Source: UBA11986 sp963734955
GTDB lineage: Bacteria > Bacteroidota > Ignavibacteria > UBA10030 > UBA6906
Assembly (NCBI GenBank): GCA_963734955.1
Contig: CAVTJO010000006.1
Coordinates: forward strand, 310,001 to 374,000
Reading direction: 5' to 3'
DNA: 64,000 bases
The notes beneath the pieces were generated by a model. The model made no database searches, was not told the DNA's origin, and saw only the letters and a program-made list of their open reading frames with translations. Made by a program: the position numbers and the translations under genes. The number at the start of each line of letters is the position of its first letter. Within the stretch, counting starts at the first letter, position 1. This document shows positions 20,421 to 29,807 of this stretch, one piece after another.

Positions 20421-20907
20421 CCGCAGAGGGCGCAGAAAACGCAGAGGAACGAAAGGTATAATGTCAGAGATTCAGATCAATGATTTGACTCGGAAGATCA
20501 TCGGTTGTGCGATGAATGTTCATCGCAAGCTCGGACCGGGGTTCCTTGAATCTGTTTATCAGGCAGGGCTCGCTTATGAATTGACCAAACAGACCGTTTC
20601 GTTTGAGAGAGAAAAAGGACTGAGCGTAAAGTATGGTGAATCCTCCTGGACGTGGGTTTCAGATGCGACTTTCTTGTTGAAGGGAAAGTTATCGTTGAAT
20701 GCAAGGCCGTTAACGCTCTCACAGAGATCGACCAAGCCCAGATTTTAAACTACTTGAGAGTGACAAACCTTCAAGTGGGACTTCTGATTAACTTCAACGT
20801 GAAGACTCTGAAAAGCGGGATCAAACGAATGGTGAACAATTTCCAAGGATGATGAATAATGCCGTATGAAATGAAATTTCTCTCAGCGTTCTCCGCGCTC
20901 TCTGCGT
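20421..20907. mobile_element. Small GxxExxY element with terminal inverted repeats
   Basis: About 487 bases inserted between the stop of aroA and the start of aroC. Left end 20422-20448 reads CGCAGAGGGCGCAGAAAACG and on; the right end 20880-20906 read on the other strand is CGCAGAGAGCGCGGAGAACG and on, so about 21-22 of 27 bases match. Each end holds short CGCAGAG-type repeats. The only gene inside is the GxxExxY protein. No transposase is present. Mobility is inferred from the terminal inverted repeats and from the clean position at a gene boundary. Confidence 0.6.
20461..20852 (+). CDS. GxxExxY family protein, frameshifted
   Basis: About 130 residues after correction. The signature is in VHRKLGPGFLESVYQAGLAY, which gives GxxExxY. 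Around 20640 one A seems lost (GGTGAATCC for GGTGAAATCC). Restoring it joins VKYGE to ILLDVGFRCDFLVEGKVIVE, CKAVNALTEIDQAQILNYLR and VTNLQVGLLINFNV. The segment DFLVEGKVIVECKA resembles the D...ExK metal site of PD-(D/E)xK nuclease folds. Function in this family is not established. It is enclosed by terminal inverted repeats. Confidence 0.8.
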
Positions 20908-20933
20908 TTGTCATCTAGATGAGGAAGCGACGC

Positions 20934-22025
20934 ATGGCAGGCAACACGTTCGGCAAATACTTTCGCATCACCACCTTTGGCGAAAGCCATGGCAAAGCGA
21001 TTGGAGTCGTCATTGATAGCGTACGGCCGGGATTGCCGATTGATACTTCTTACATCCAAAAGGAACTCGACCGTCGGCGGCCAGGCCAAAGCAAAGTCAC
21101 GACCTCGCGCAGCGAGTCGGATGAACTGGATATTCTCAGCGGAGTGTTTGAGGGAAAGACGACCGGCACGCCGATCTGCATGGTTATCTGGAACAAGGAC
21201 CAACGTCCGCAGGCGTATGCAGGGATCAAGAACATGTTTCGTCCCGGCCACGCAGGTTATACCTATCTGGCGAAGTTCGGCGTGAGTGACTATCGCGGTG
21301 GCGGACGTTCATCCGGACGCGAGACTGCAGCGCGGGTCGCGTCAGGCGCAGTTGCGAAATCGCTGCTTGAGAAACGCGGCATTCGAATCTATGCGTACAC
21401 GAAAGAAGTCGGGGGCATCAAGGCAAAGACGATTGACCTCAAAGTGATTGAGAAGAACCCGCCGCGTTGCCCCGATCCGGTTGCCGCGAAGAAAATGGAA
21501 CGGCTGGTATTGAAGATGAAGAAGGAAGGAGATTCCATTGGAGGCGTTGTTGAGATCGTGGTGAAGAATCCTCCGGTCGGACTCGGCGAGCCAGTGTTCG
21601 ACAAGCTCGAAGCCGATCTCGCAAAAGCGCTCATGTCCATTGGCGCCATCAAGGGAGTAGAAATTGGAAATGGCTTTGCGGCGGCCCGACTGCGGGGAAG
21701 TGAGAACAACGATCCGATCTACTTCGATAAGAAGTTGAAACGCGTGCGCACACGAACCAACAACGCCGGAGGAATCTCGGGGGGAATCTCGAACGGCGAG
21801 GATATTGTTCTCCGCATCGCGGTGAAGCCTGCTTCATCCATTGCCAAAGAGCAGGAAACTGTGACGCTTGATGGCAAGCGTGCCAAGATCTCTGTTGAGG
21901 GCAGGCACGATCCGTGTATCTGTCCGCGTGTTGTGCCGGTGGCAGAGGCGATGGTGGCGCTGACACTTCTGGACCATCTGATGCGACAGGAATCAATCAG
22001 GAGTAAGTCGAAATCGGGAAGATAA
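20934..22025 (+). CDS. aroC: Chorismate synthase
   Basis: Last step of the shikimate pathway: FMN-dependent anti-elimination of phosphate from EPSP. ATG 20934 was chosen over 20919 because AGGAAG lies six bases upstream and AGNTFGKYFRITTFGESHGK is the canonical amino-terminus. 363 residues. Other motifs: RRRPGQSKVTTSRSESDELD, MFRPGHAGYTYLAKFGVSD, YRGGGRSSGRETAARVASG, NNAGGISGGISNGEDIVLRI and GRHDPCICPRVVPVAEAM. Its product is the substrate of the MqnA domain encoded at 2412-4295. Confidence 0.97.
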   Translation: MAGNTFGKYFRITTFGESHGKAIGVVIDSVRPGLPIDTSYIQKELDRRRPGQSKVTTSRSESDELDILSGVFEGKTTGTPICMVIWNKDQRPQAYAGIKNMFRPGHAGYTYLAKFGVSDYRGGGRSSGRETAARVASGAVAKSLLEKRGIRIYAYTKEVGGIKAKTIDLKVIEKNPPRCPDPVAAKKMERLVLKMKKEGDSIGGVVEIVVKNPPVGLGEPVFDKLEADLAKALMSIGAIKGVEIGNGFAAARLRGSENNDPIYFDKKLKRVRTRTNNAGGISGGISNGEDIVLRIAVKPASSIAKEQETVTLDGKRAKISVEGRHDPCICPRVVPVAEAMVALTLLDHLMRQESIRSKSKSGR

Positions 22026-22045
22026 TAGTGTGTTCCCCGTGACGA

Positions 22046-23227
22046 TTACTTTAACAGCGTGTCTGAAATAACTGAATCCCCGCTCGCCCTCACCAGCATC
22101 TGAATCCGGACCAGCTCGCCACCGGGTTTATGCTCGGTGCCAATTCCTTCCAGAACTATCGACGAATCAGTGACATTCACAATGGAAAATGTGCCCTGGC
22201 GGGGTATCAGTCCACCTTGAAGTTTCTGCATATTCAGATCTCTGAAAGAACTTTGACCTCCCCCCAGTGACATCGGGCGACGGTAGTATTGTTGGGCCCG
22301 AGCACCGAGGATCAAGAGTTGGTTGAGGACAGCATCGTGATTCGACCGAATTGAATTCTCGACAAGTTCTACGCCTTGTCCGGTGGTTTTCTCAACCTGT
22401 GTCGGGGCGGGGCTGAAAGGATCAGCAATGACGAGGATTCTCGATGCAGTCACTTCCACTCGCAATCGATTCAATGAACCACCCGGATCCTTCTCCACTC
22501 CACTGCCCTGGAGAACGACTGAAGTATCGTTTGCCGACAGAAGCTCAAAGCTCCCATTGGCGTTGTTCGGGTTAAGAGTCAGTTTGGCTATATCGTTCAG
22601 TCCCTTGAATGTGCCACCACCCCCACCGAGAACAGCGGGCCGCCGAAAGTATTGTTGAGCACGCTCGCCGAGGTGAATGAGGTCTTGAAGTACCAGGGCG
22701 TGGTTTCGAAAGAAGGCATCGTCGAGAGACTTTTGGTTCTCAGCAAGAGCCTTTCTGCTCGAAAGCACCGCATTCGACTCAGCTGCATCCGTGAGGTTAT
22801 CCGACATGATCGAAAGGCTATCCGGCTTTACTCGAATATTCACCCGGACCAGTGAGTCGCGGACGTTCCGTTCGACCCCGGTGCCCTGAAGAATGATGGC
22901 CTCTGGACGACTTCCGAGAACTTCATAGCTCCCATTCGCGTTCGTCGGATACTTCGTCAACCTGCGAATGTCGTTCAGTCCGGCAAATGATCCGCCCCCA
23001 CCGCCAAGGTTGGACGGGATGCGGTAGTATTGTTGCGCTCTTGTTGCGAGAGTGATGAGATCTGCGAGTACCGCATCGTGGTTGAGCCTGGCGGCATCCG
23101 TGTTGTGCGCAGCTTTTCCTCTGAGCATGAGTGCGACCACAACCGCACCCAATACGACAATGCAGATGGTTCCGAAAGTGACCAGTACCATCGTGCGTCT
23201 TGACGACGTTCGTTTGCTATCCGCCAT
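22046..23227 (-). CDS. Membrane-anchored protein with three copies of a pilin-like domain
   Basis: 393 residues. One amino-terminal helix (about 13-36, MVLVTFGTICIVVLGAVVV) anchors it; the rest should be periplasmic. Three tandem copies of a ~95-residue unit start near Asn49, Asn175 and Asn297. Each has NH(D/A)(A/L)VL, RAQQYYR or RAQQYFR followed by P and LGGGGGSF or a variant (63-81, 189-207, 310-328), then NANGS(Y/F)E or similar, (I/V)xLxGxGxE and a closing beta strand. A single unit of this kind looks like the globular part of a type IV prepilin-like protein. ATG 23227 has GGGGGA seven bases upstream. No function can be assigned. Confidence 0.8.
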   Translation of the reverse strand: MADSKRTSSRRTMVLVTFGTICIVVLGAVVVALMLRGKAAHNTDAARLNHDAVLADLITLATRAQQYYRIPSNLGGGGGSFAGLNDIRRLTKYPTNANGSYEVLGSRPEAIILQGTGVERNVRDSLVRVNIRVKPDSLSIMSDNLTDAAESNAVLSSRKALAENQKSLDDAFFRNHALVLQDLIHLGERAQQYFRRPAVLGGGGGTFKGLNDIAKLTLNPNNANGSFELLSANDTSVVLQGSGVEKDPGGSLNRLRVEVTASRILVIADPFSPAPTQVEKTTGQGVELVENSIRSNHDAVLNQLLILGARAQQYYRRPMSLGGGQSSFRDLNMQKLQGGLIPRQGTFSIVNVTDSSIVLEGIGTEHKPGGELVRIQMLVRASGDSVISDTLLK

Positions 23228-23253
23228 GTTCGTTCCCCCTGGAATACGATACT

Positions 23254-23281
23254 AAGATACACCATGATTTCGCTTTGTCAA
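23254..23281 (-). promoter_or_regulatory. Putative sigma70 promoter for the triplicated-domain gene
   Basis: Read on the minus strand: TTGACA at 23281-23276, 16-base spacer, TATCTT at 23259-23254, about 27 bases ahead of the start codon. The -35 is a perfect consensus and the -10 matches four of six. Confidence 0.5.
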
Positions 23282-23371
23282 TGACTTCCTTTCTTGCACA
23301 CGGACTGTTCGTTGCTTCTTACAATTTTTTTCTCAAAATTGAATGCAGTCTTTGCTCCTCCGCACCAAAGC

Positions 23372-24079
23372 ATGATAGAACTAAGAAACATTACCAAGAA
23401 ATTTGGATCGTTCACGGCGGTCGACGACGTTACTCTCACCGTTCCGACCGGCCAATTCTTTGGTTTCCTTGGCCCGAACGGGGCCGGCAAGACCACAACA
23501 ATCAAGATGATGACCGGGCTCTATGCCCCGACCTCCGGACAGTGTTTCATCAAAGGGTTTGACATTCAGAAACAACCTTATCAGGCGAAGCTCCAGTTTG
23601 GCTACGTTCCTGATCAACCCTACCTCTACGAGAAGCTCTCGGGGAGGGAGTTCCTGTACTTCGTCGGGGGACTCTTCAACATGTCCGCAAAGATCCTCAA
23701 AGAGAAAATTGAATCTCTGATGGACCTGTTCGAAATCGGCGACTTTGTGGACAAGAGGGCCGACGAGTATTCTCAAGGCATGCGGCAACGGATCATCCTC
23801 ACCGCTGCTCTTATGCATGATCCGAATGTTCTCGTCATTGATGAACCCATTGTCGGGCTTGACCCGCGCAGCGCCCGGCTGGTGAAAGATACACTGAAGC
23901 GCAAAAGCCGCGAAGGTATGACGGTGTTCATGTCCACCCATCTCCTGGAAATAGTCGAAGAGCTTTGCGACCGCATTGCCATCATCAAGGAGGGGAAGAT
24001 CATCCACGAGGAAGGGCAGAACGAACAAAAGAAATTCAACGGCCAGCTCGAAGCGATGTTCCTCGAACTCACAAAATGA
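23372..24079 (+). CDS. ABC transporter ATP-binding protein
   Basis: 235 residues from ATG 23372 (MIELRNITKKFGSFTAVDDV). Walker A GPNGAGKTT, Q-loop FGYVPDQPYLYEKLSG, signature YSQGMRQR (a variant of LSGGQ), Walker B VLVIDEPIVGLDP and switch His in MSTHLLEIVEELC. It pairs with the polytopic permease that follows 57 bases later. The pair resembles ABC-2 type exporters; the substrate is unknown. Confidence 0.93.
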   Translation: MIELRNITKKFGSFTAVDDVTLTVPTGQFFGFLGPNGAGKTTTIKMMTGLYAPTSGQCFIKGFDIQKQPYQAKLQFGYVPDQPYLYEKLSGREFLYFVGGLFNMSAKILKEKIESLMDLFEIGDFVDKRADEYSQGMRQRIILTAALMHDPNVLVIDEPIVGLDPRSARLVKDTLKRKSREGMTVFMSTHLLEIVEELCDRIAIIKEGKIIHEEGQNEQKKFNGQLEAMFLELTK

Positions 24080-24136
24080 GCTGAAGCGGCAGCACCGCAT
24101 GCCCGCCACCATCGGCATCATCCGGCATTCTCCTTC

Positions 24137-25828
24137 ATGCACGAACTCCTTCTCATCCTCAACCTGAAGGCTAGGGGCTTCCTCAAGACCGTCTTTTCGC
24201 GGGATTGGCAGGCCCTTCTGAAGAACGGATCGTCGTTGCTCATTTTCGGCGGGTTTGCAGTCGGGGTGTTTTTCATTTCCAGGTCGGCGACGCTCTACCT
24301 CCTGCAGGAAGCGCACATCGGACAGTTCCTGTTCCACCGGTTCCTGTCCATGTTGTTGTATGTGTTCTTCGTAACCGTGAATCTCGGTAACATGATTGTG
24401 TGTTACGCGACGCTCTACCGGTCAGAGGAAGTCACGTTCCTGATGGCGATGCCGGTGACGCATGCAAAGATCTTCCTCATCAAGTTCATCGACAACTTCT
24501 TCTACAGCTCAACAACGCTCTCGCTCGTGGGATTTGCAGTGTTGCTGGGCTATGGATCGTGTTTTCACTTTCCGTGGTACTACTATCTCGTCACGATCTT
24601 CCTGGTGTTGCTGCCATTCATGCTCATCGCGGGCATCATTGCAGTCATGGTCCTGATGTTGCTGATCAAGGTCGCAGGTCGCATCGGTGTACGATGGCTT
24701 CTTGCCATCATCATCACGTTGTATCTTGGTGTCATCTATGCGTATTTCAAGATCACGAACCCGGTGGAGCTGGTCAATGAGGTGATGAAGCATTACCCTG
24801 ACGTGAACGAGTACTTTGGATACCTTGATCCTCCCTTTGTTCACTATCTTCCGAACCACTGGGTCACGGAATTCTTCTACTGGTCCATTAATGGTGACAC
24901 CCCGCGTGCGATTGCAAATCTCTCGCTCCTGTTCTTCACGATGCTGGGATTGATCGTGCTTGCCGGATTGATTGGAAGGAAATATTACTATGAGAGCTGG
25001 CTGATTGCCTCCGACGCGCAAATCATGCGTGGGCCCGGCAAAAAACATTTCAGATTGAAGTTCCTCGAATTCGGCCGCAAAAGTCTGTTCCGCCCTCAAA
25101 CGGATGCAATCATCAAGAGAGACACGTGGTTGTTTCTTCGTGAGCCGAGTCAATGGCTTCACCTTCTCCTCATGATCGTGTTGTTGTGCATCTTTCTCAT
25201 TTCGATGAGCTCGCTTGAGCTGAGGCTCTCCCATCCGTTGCTTCAGGCTGTCTCGTTTCTTATCGTGTTCCTGTTTAACGGATTCCTGATCGCTTCAGTA
25301 GCGCTCCGTTTTGTGTTCCCTTCCATCAGTCTGGAGGGGGAGACGTTTTGGGCTGTGCGCACCTCACCGTATTCATTGAAGGATCTTTACTGGCAGAAGT
25401 TCGCATTTTCATTCATCACCCTGCTCACGCTGGCGGAGTTTCTTTCGGTGGTATCGGTCGGGATGTTGCGGCGGGATACACAGCTCATCCATCTGGCGGG
25501 GATCACCACGGGATTCATCGCTCTCGCGCTCTGCAGTTTGAACCTCGGTGCGGGGACGTATTTTGCGACATTCAAAGAGAAGAATCCCATTCGCATTGCC
25601 TCATCACAGGGAGCATCCGTCACGTTCCTCGTCAGTATGGTGTACATGACGATTGTTGTCCTGATACTGATAGTTCCGTTGAACGACTATTTTGAACGTT
25701 TCATGCTGTTCGGGAAGCAGTCGTCGTCCTGGCTGGTTGTGCCGGTGGTGGGCGTTGGCGTCCTTTCCCTGTTATGTTTCCTGATAGCGACGAGTATAGG
25801 GCTGAGATCCATTCACCGTGACTACTGA
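24137..25828 (+). CDS. ABC-2 type exporter permease
   Basis: 563 residues with roughly twelve hydrophobic helices, including LLIFGGFAVGVFFISR, FMLIAGIIAVMVLMLLIKVA, LLLMIVLLCIFLISMSS and ATSIGLRSI at the end. A hydrophilic middle (about 290-330, YYESWLIASDAQIMRGPGKK) separates two membrane halves. The length and the motif YRSEEVTFLMAMPVTHAKI resemble the large putative ABC exporter permeases found beside a single ATPase gene. It lies directly after its ATPase, with the next gene beginning 6 bases later. Confidence 0.85.
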   Translation: MHELLLILNLKARGFLKTVFSRDWQALLKNGSSLLIFGGFAVGVFFISRSATLYLLQEAHIGQFLFHRFLSMLLYVFFVTVNLGNMIVCYATLYRSEEVTFLMAMPVTHAKIFLIKFIDNFFYSSTTLSLVGFAVLLGYGSCFHFPWYYYLVTIFLVLLPFMLIAGIIAVMVLMLLIKVAGRIGVRWLLAIIITLYLGVIYAYFKITNPVELVNEVMKHYPDVNEYFGYLDPPFVHYLPNHWVTEFFYWSINGDTPRAIANLSLLFFTMLGLIVLAGLIGRKYYYESWLIASDAQIMRGPGKKHFRLKFLEFGRKSLFRPQTDAIIKRDTWLFLREPSQWLHLLLMIVLLCIFLISMSSLELRLSHPLLQAVSFLIVFLFNGFLIASVALRFVFPSISLEGETFWAVRTSPYSLKDLYWQKFAFSFITLLTLAEFLSVVSVGMLRRDTQLIHLAGITTGFIALALCSLNLGAGTYFATFKEKNPIRIASSQGASVTFLVSMVYMTIVVLILIVPLNDYFERFMLFGKQSSSWLVVPVVGVGVLSLLCFLIATSIGLRSIHRDY

Positions 25829-25834
25829 TTGCAC

Positions 25835-27809
25835 ATGAGCGCCGTTTTTCGCTTCAAGATATTGCTGCTGCTTGTCTGTGTCGCAGGGATTGCCCTGGCT
25901 CAGCAGGAGGTTGAGTACTCTCCTCAAGCCGAAGAGGTGTTCTCAAGAGCCGTTGAGCAATTCAAAGCCGGGCAATTTGAGGATGCGTCGGCGGGCTTTG
26001 ATCAGGTCATCAAGTTGTATCCGCCCAACCAGCGAACCACCGCAGCGTACGTCATGCGTGCGAAAGCACTTCTCCGGCTCGATGAACCTCTCGAAGCGGC
26101 AAGGACGTTGCGCGACTTCTTCTCGCTTTATCCTTCGAGCAGCTATCTGCCCGATGCCGACTATACGATGGGCCTTGTGTATCTGAAGATCGAACGACGC
26201 GAGGATGCCGTGCAGTCATTTCTCGCGGCCTGGAGGAGCACGTCGCCGGTCCGTCTTGAGGCGTTGAAAGCACTTGATCGAACACTTGACACGTTTGTGT
26301 CCACGGCTTTTATCCAACAATTACTGAGCCATGCCCAATCGCAGGAAGAACGAGCATTTCTCTGGTTGAAAATCGGTGAAAAGGAGGCGTCCGCTGGAAA
26401 AACCGCTGCCGCCGATATCGCTCTCGATACGCTTACCCGGAGTTATCTTATACCACCATTTGCTGAACGCGTGGCCGCGCTTCGCGCAGCCATGGCGAAG
26501 CAAAGCAATGTAAAACTTGGTCTGCTGCTTCCCCTGATGCAGCACAGCGATCCCTCCGCCGTGAAGGAGCTTGGGAACTGACATTTATAATGGAATACAG
26601 CTCGCGGTGGAGGATTACAATCAGGACCCCGCGAACCATGTGAAAGTAACCCTGGTAACGCGGGATTCCGAGCGCGATGCGCTCGTTGCCACCCGCGGGA
26701 TGCAGGAACTGACCAGTGATCCGGACATCATTGGCATTATTGGACCTGTCTTTTCCAATGTGGTGTCTGCGGTTGCTCCACTCGCGAACTCACGAGGGTA
26801 TCCTCTCATCAGTCCAACTGCCAATGCCAACGGCCTGGCGGCAACCGGGCAGTACATCTACCAGGCCAATCCCGACTATGACACCCGCGGAAGGGCGGTG
26901 GCTCGCTATGCAATCGGGACGAAGGGATATCACGTGCTTGCCGTGCTCGCGCCGGTCAATTCGTTTGGAAGATTCATGGCTGAGTCGTTTGCGGCGGAGG
27001 CCCTGCATTTGGGCGCCAAGGTTATTGCAATGGAATGGTATCAACGTGGGGCGGCCGACCTGAAGAGTCAGCTGGCATCGATCCGGAAAGCCGGACTCAA
27101 GGCGGGCAGTGAGCCGATGATTTCGTTCGGCGGAAAGTTGAGCCGCGACGACATTGCTCGCTGGGTGGAACTCGGGATACCAATGGAGAGGCTGGACTCG
27201 CTCATGAACAAATCCGCTGTGATCAACGCGACGTCGTTGCTTGGGCCAAATGCACGGCGCACAGTGGATTCACTTGGCATTGCAACGGTCTACGACGATC
27301 CTAAAATTGACAGCCTTGAGTATCCTGTGACTGCTATCGATGGTATATATGTTCCGATTGGTTCGACGGAGGAAATTGGCATCGTCTCTTCCCAGCTTGT
27401 GTACTATAACATCAAGTGTCAGATCCTGGGGTCAGGCGAGTGGAACAATCTCATCGAGCTCATAGCGAATAAACGCTACTGCAATAACGTGATCTTTGAA
27501 TCTGACAATTTCGTTGACCCATCCGACTCCGCGTATGCCCGTTTTGCTTCGCAGTATGCAGACCGGTTTGGCAAGAGGCCTGAGAAGAACGCGCTATATG
27601 GTTTTGACACTGCGGCCATGCTGTTGAAAACAATCCCCGACGGAGCAACCACGCGGGCAAACCTGAATGCCGCGTTGAATCGTATCCGGGATTATCGGGG
27701 CATTCATTCGAAGATCACTCTTTCAACGAAGCGTGTGAACAGTTGGGTGTGGATCCTTCAATTCACGGGGGATCAGGTGCAACGCCTTGACGGTTTTGAT
27801 ACGGAATAG
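25835..27809 (+). CDS. TPR protein fused to a periplasmic-binding (LppC/LpoA-like) domain, frameshifted
   Basis: After correction about 657 residues. ATG 25835 begins a signal peptide (FKILLLLVCVAGIALAQQ). Residues about 25-220 are TPR-like helices (AEEVFSRAVEQFKAGQFEDA, TAAYVMRAKALLRLDEPLEA, YTMGLVYLKIERREDAVQSF). VKLGLLLPLMQHSDPSAVKE begins a type I periplasmic-binding domain, interrupted by one extra G at 26573-26575; it resumes as GTDIYNGIQLAVEDYNQDPA, IIGIIGPVFSNVVSAVAPLA, GYPLISPTANANGL and ends with FTGDQVQRLDGFDTE. The architecture resembles LpoA, the outer-membrane activator of a penicillin-binding protein, but no lipobox is seen. A branched-chain-amino-acid-type binding protein is the alternative. 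Confidence 0.8.
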
Positions 27810-27815
27810 CATCGT

Positions 27816-28541
27816 ATGGCGTCCGATATCAAACACGGAGAGTTGCAAGAGCCCGCGGTGTACCGGCCTGCGATCAAAGATTGGCCTGTGGATGAACGCC
27901 CGCGGGAAAAGCTCTTGAACCATGGTCCCGCGGCACTCTCGGATGCTGAACTCTTGACGATCCTCATCAGACAGGGATCGGGGAAAAGCTCCGCCCTTGA
28001 CCTTGCAAAGAAGGTTCTTCATGACGCGCATAATCTTCACGGTGTTGCAGCCATGAGCGCGGTCGAGCTAATGCGAATGAAGGGCATTGGCGAGGCGAAG
28101 GCAGTGGAGTTGTTGGCAGCATTCGAGGTTGGTCGCCGCCTTGAAGCACGACAGGACGCGGAAAAGACTGTGGTACGCTCGCCGGATGATGTCGCGAAGA
28201 TCATGATTCCCCGGCTGCGCGACCTCACCACCGAGGAATTCCATGTCCTTGTGCTCGACGCACAAAACGGAGTACGGAAAGAAGTGAAACTCACCTCGGG
28301 GACACTGAATGCGAGCCTCGTGCACCCGCGGGAAGTGTTCAAGGTGGCCATCGATCACCGTGCAGCCGCCATTGTCGTCGTGCATAATCACCCCAGCGGC
28401 AATCTTGAACCAAGTCGTGAAGACATCGACATCACACATCAGCTTGTGGAAGCAGGGAAGACCATAGGTATCCCCGTGCATGATCATCTGATTGTTGCAG
28501 CCACCGGCTATACAAGTATGGCAGAACGTGGATTGCTGTAG
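27816..28541 (+). CDS. radC: RadC family JAB-domain protein
   Basis: 241 residues. Amino-terminal helix-hairpin-helix region (ALSDAELLTILIRQGSG, MRMKGIGEAKAVELLAAFEV) and carboxy-terminal JAB/MPN metalloprotein domain with the zinc motif in VVHNHPSGNLEPSREDIDIT (HxHPSG-type with the downstream Asp), then LVEAGKTIGIPVHDHLIV. Once called a DNA repair protein; the cellular role is unsettled. Starts 6 bases after the TPR gene stop. Confidence 0.95.
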   Translation: MASDIKHGELQEPAVYRPAIKDWPVDERPREKLLNHGPAALSDAELLTILIRQGSGKSSALDLAKKVLHDAHNLHGVAAMSAVELMRMKGIGEAKAVELLAAFEVGRRLEARQDAEKTVVRSPDDVAKIMIPRLRDLTTEEFHVLVLDAQNGVRKEVKLTSGTLNASLVHPREVFKVAIDHRAAAIVVVHNHPSGNLEPSREDIDITHQLVEAGKTIGIPVHDHLIVAATGYTSMAERGLL

Positions 28542-28610
28542 GGTGTTTGTGGTGCCTTCGGGTCGGATTTGTTCAATAATAGGTGAGCAGAATGAAGCAA
28601 GGATTTTGGG

Positions 28611-28639
28611 TTGACAAACGCATGTTTATTTTGTATAAT
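28611..28639 (+). promoter_or_regulatory. Consensus sigma70 promoter
   Basis: TTGACA at 28611-28616, 17-base spacer, TATAAT at 28634-28639: both hexamers are perfect. It lies 72 bases ahead of the small lipoprotein start and should drive that gene and the LysM gene, ending at the terminator at 29808. This form differs from the TAnnTTTG promoter of Bacteroidia. Confidence 0.85.
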
Positions 28640-28710
28640 TGACCCAGAATTCTTCACTTACGGATGATTTTCTACCACGTCAATTCCAATATCATTCAAG
28701 AGAGGTCCCA

Positions 28711-28971
28711 ATGAAAAGGAAAGTCTCAGTTCTTGCAGTGGCCCTCCTCTTTTCAAGCTCGATGTTGTTTGTGAGTTGTTCATCCAGCCCTGATGAGGAG
28801 CAGATGAAGCAGCTCAACGACTTGAAAGATGAGTCCGCGGCGCTCCAGAAGGATCAATCGTCAAAGGAACAGCAGAAGGCGGCGCTGGACAAGGAAGTTG
28901 CGGAGAAGAACGCGAAACTGAAGAAGTGCAACGACGACCAGCAGGTCGTTCGCCAGCGGCTCGGCAAATAA
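28711..28971 (+). CDS. Small coiled-coil lipoprotein
   Basis: 86 residues. ATG 28711 follows AGAGAGG. Lipoprotein signal MKRKVSVLAVALLFSSSMLF then VSC with Cys23. The mature part is highly charged and helical (MKQLNDLKDESAALQKDQSS, KEQQKAALDKEVAEKNAKLK) and ends KKCNDDQQVVRQRLGK; a second Cys lies there. It looks like a small Lpp-like coiled coil, perhaps linking outer membrane and envelope partners. The strong promoter suggests high expression. No named family recognised. Confidence 0.75.
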   Translation: MKRKVSVLAVALLFSSSMLFVSCSSSPDEEQMKQLNDLKDESAALQKDQSSKEQQKAALDKEVAEKNAKLKKCNDDQQVVRQRLGK

Positions 28972-29013
28972 TTCCTCCACGCAAGAACCGAACAACAGAA
29001 GGAGTCTCGAATT

Positions 29014-29745
29014 ATGAATCTGAAGAACGTGCTCTCACTGATGCTTGCCGTTCTGCTCTTCGCCGGCGTCGCAGCGGCCCAGGAGAAGTTGACGAAGCAG
29101 CAATGGCAGGAAGAGATGAACAAGTATACCTCGATGGTCAACGATTTGAAACAACAGGTAAAGGCCCTCGACGACCAGATCACCACCCTCCAGGGCGAGT
29201 CCACGAGGCTTGACGGTGACTATGAGAAGTGCATGGATGAGTTGTATGCCCTCGTCGGGTCAGACAAGGACAAGGCTGCGGCGTATCGTGCGGAGATCGA
29301 CGCTGCTGAAAACAAGGCCAACGAGCTCATGCGGCTTTCCGATGCAGATCTTATGGCACGCAGCAGCGAAGTGAATGACCTCGCAACAACCGTCAAGAAT
29401 TTGTGGGAGAATAAGCTGTCCCTTATCCCCGAGTTCTGGGACAGACTGACGGCGTTGAATGATAAGGTGAAGAGTCTGCAAGCGACCATCGCAGGCAGCG
29501 GGAAGGTGTACACGGTCGGTACCTGGAGACGTGACAGGGACTGCCTGTGGAACATCTCCAAGAAGAAGGATATCTACAACAACGCATGGATGTGGCCCAA
29601 GATCTGGCAAGGCAATCGTGACCAGATCAAAGATCCGGACATCATTCATCCCGGTCAGAAGCTGAAGATTCCCACCGCCGGAGAGATGACCAGCGATGAG
29701 AAGGCTGCCGCGAAATCCTATTACCGAAAGAAGGCAGCCAAGTAG
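29014..29745 (+). CDS. Exported coiled-coil protein with carboxy-terminal LysM-like domain
   Basis: 243 residues. Signal peptide LKNVLSLMLAVLLFAGVAAA then Q. Residues about 25-70 form a coiled coil (EEMNKYTSMVNDLKQQVKAL, DDQITTLQGESTRLDGDYEK), then more helices. The carboxy-terminal ~60 residues read KVYTVGTWRRDRDCLWNISK, WMWPKIWQGNRDQIKDPDII, HPGQKLKIP, which is the LysM/potassium-binding-like pattern W..I......NP..I.PGQ.L.IP. Peptidoglycan binding is inferred. It follows the small lipoprotein by 42 bases and probably shares its promoter. Confidence 0.82.
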   Translation: MNLKNVLSLMLAVLLFAGVAAAQEKLTKQQWQEEMNKYTSMVNDLKQQVKALDDQITTLQGESTRLDGDYEKCMDELYALVGSDKDKAAAYRAEIDAAENKANELMRLSDADLMARSSEVNDLATTVKNLWENKLSLIPEFWDRLTALNDKVKSLQATIAGSGKVYTVGTWRRDRDCLWNISKKKDIYNNAWMWPKIWQGNRDQIKDPDIIHPGQKLKIPTAGEMTSDEKAAAKSYYRKKAAK

Positions 29746-29807
29746 CAATCAGAAGGAGGCAGCAACCGATCAATTGGGTGCTTGCGGTAACGATCTGATC
29801 AATCTTC

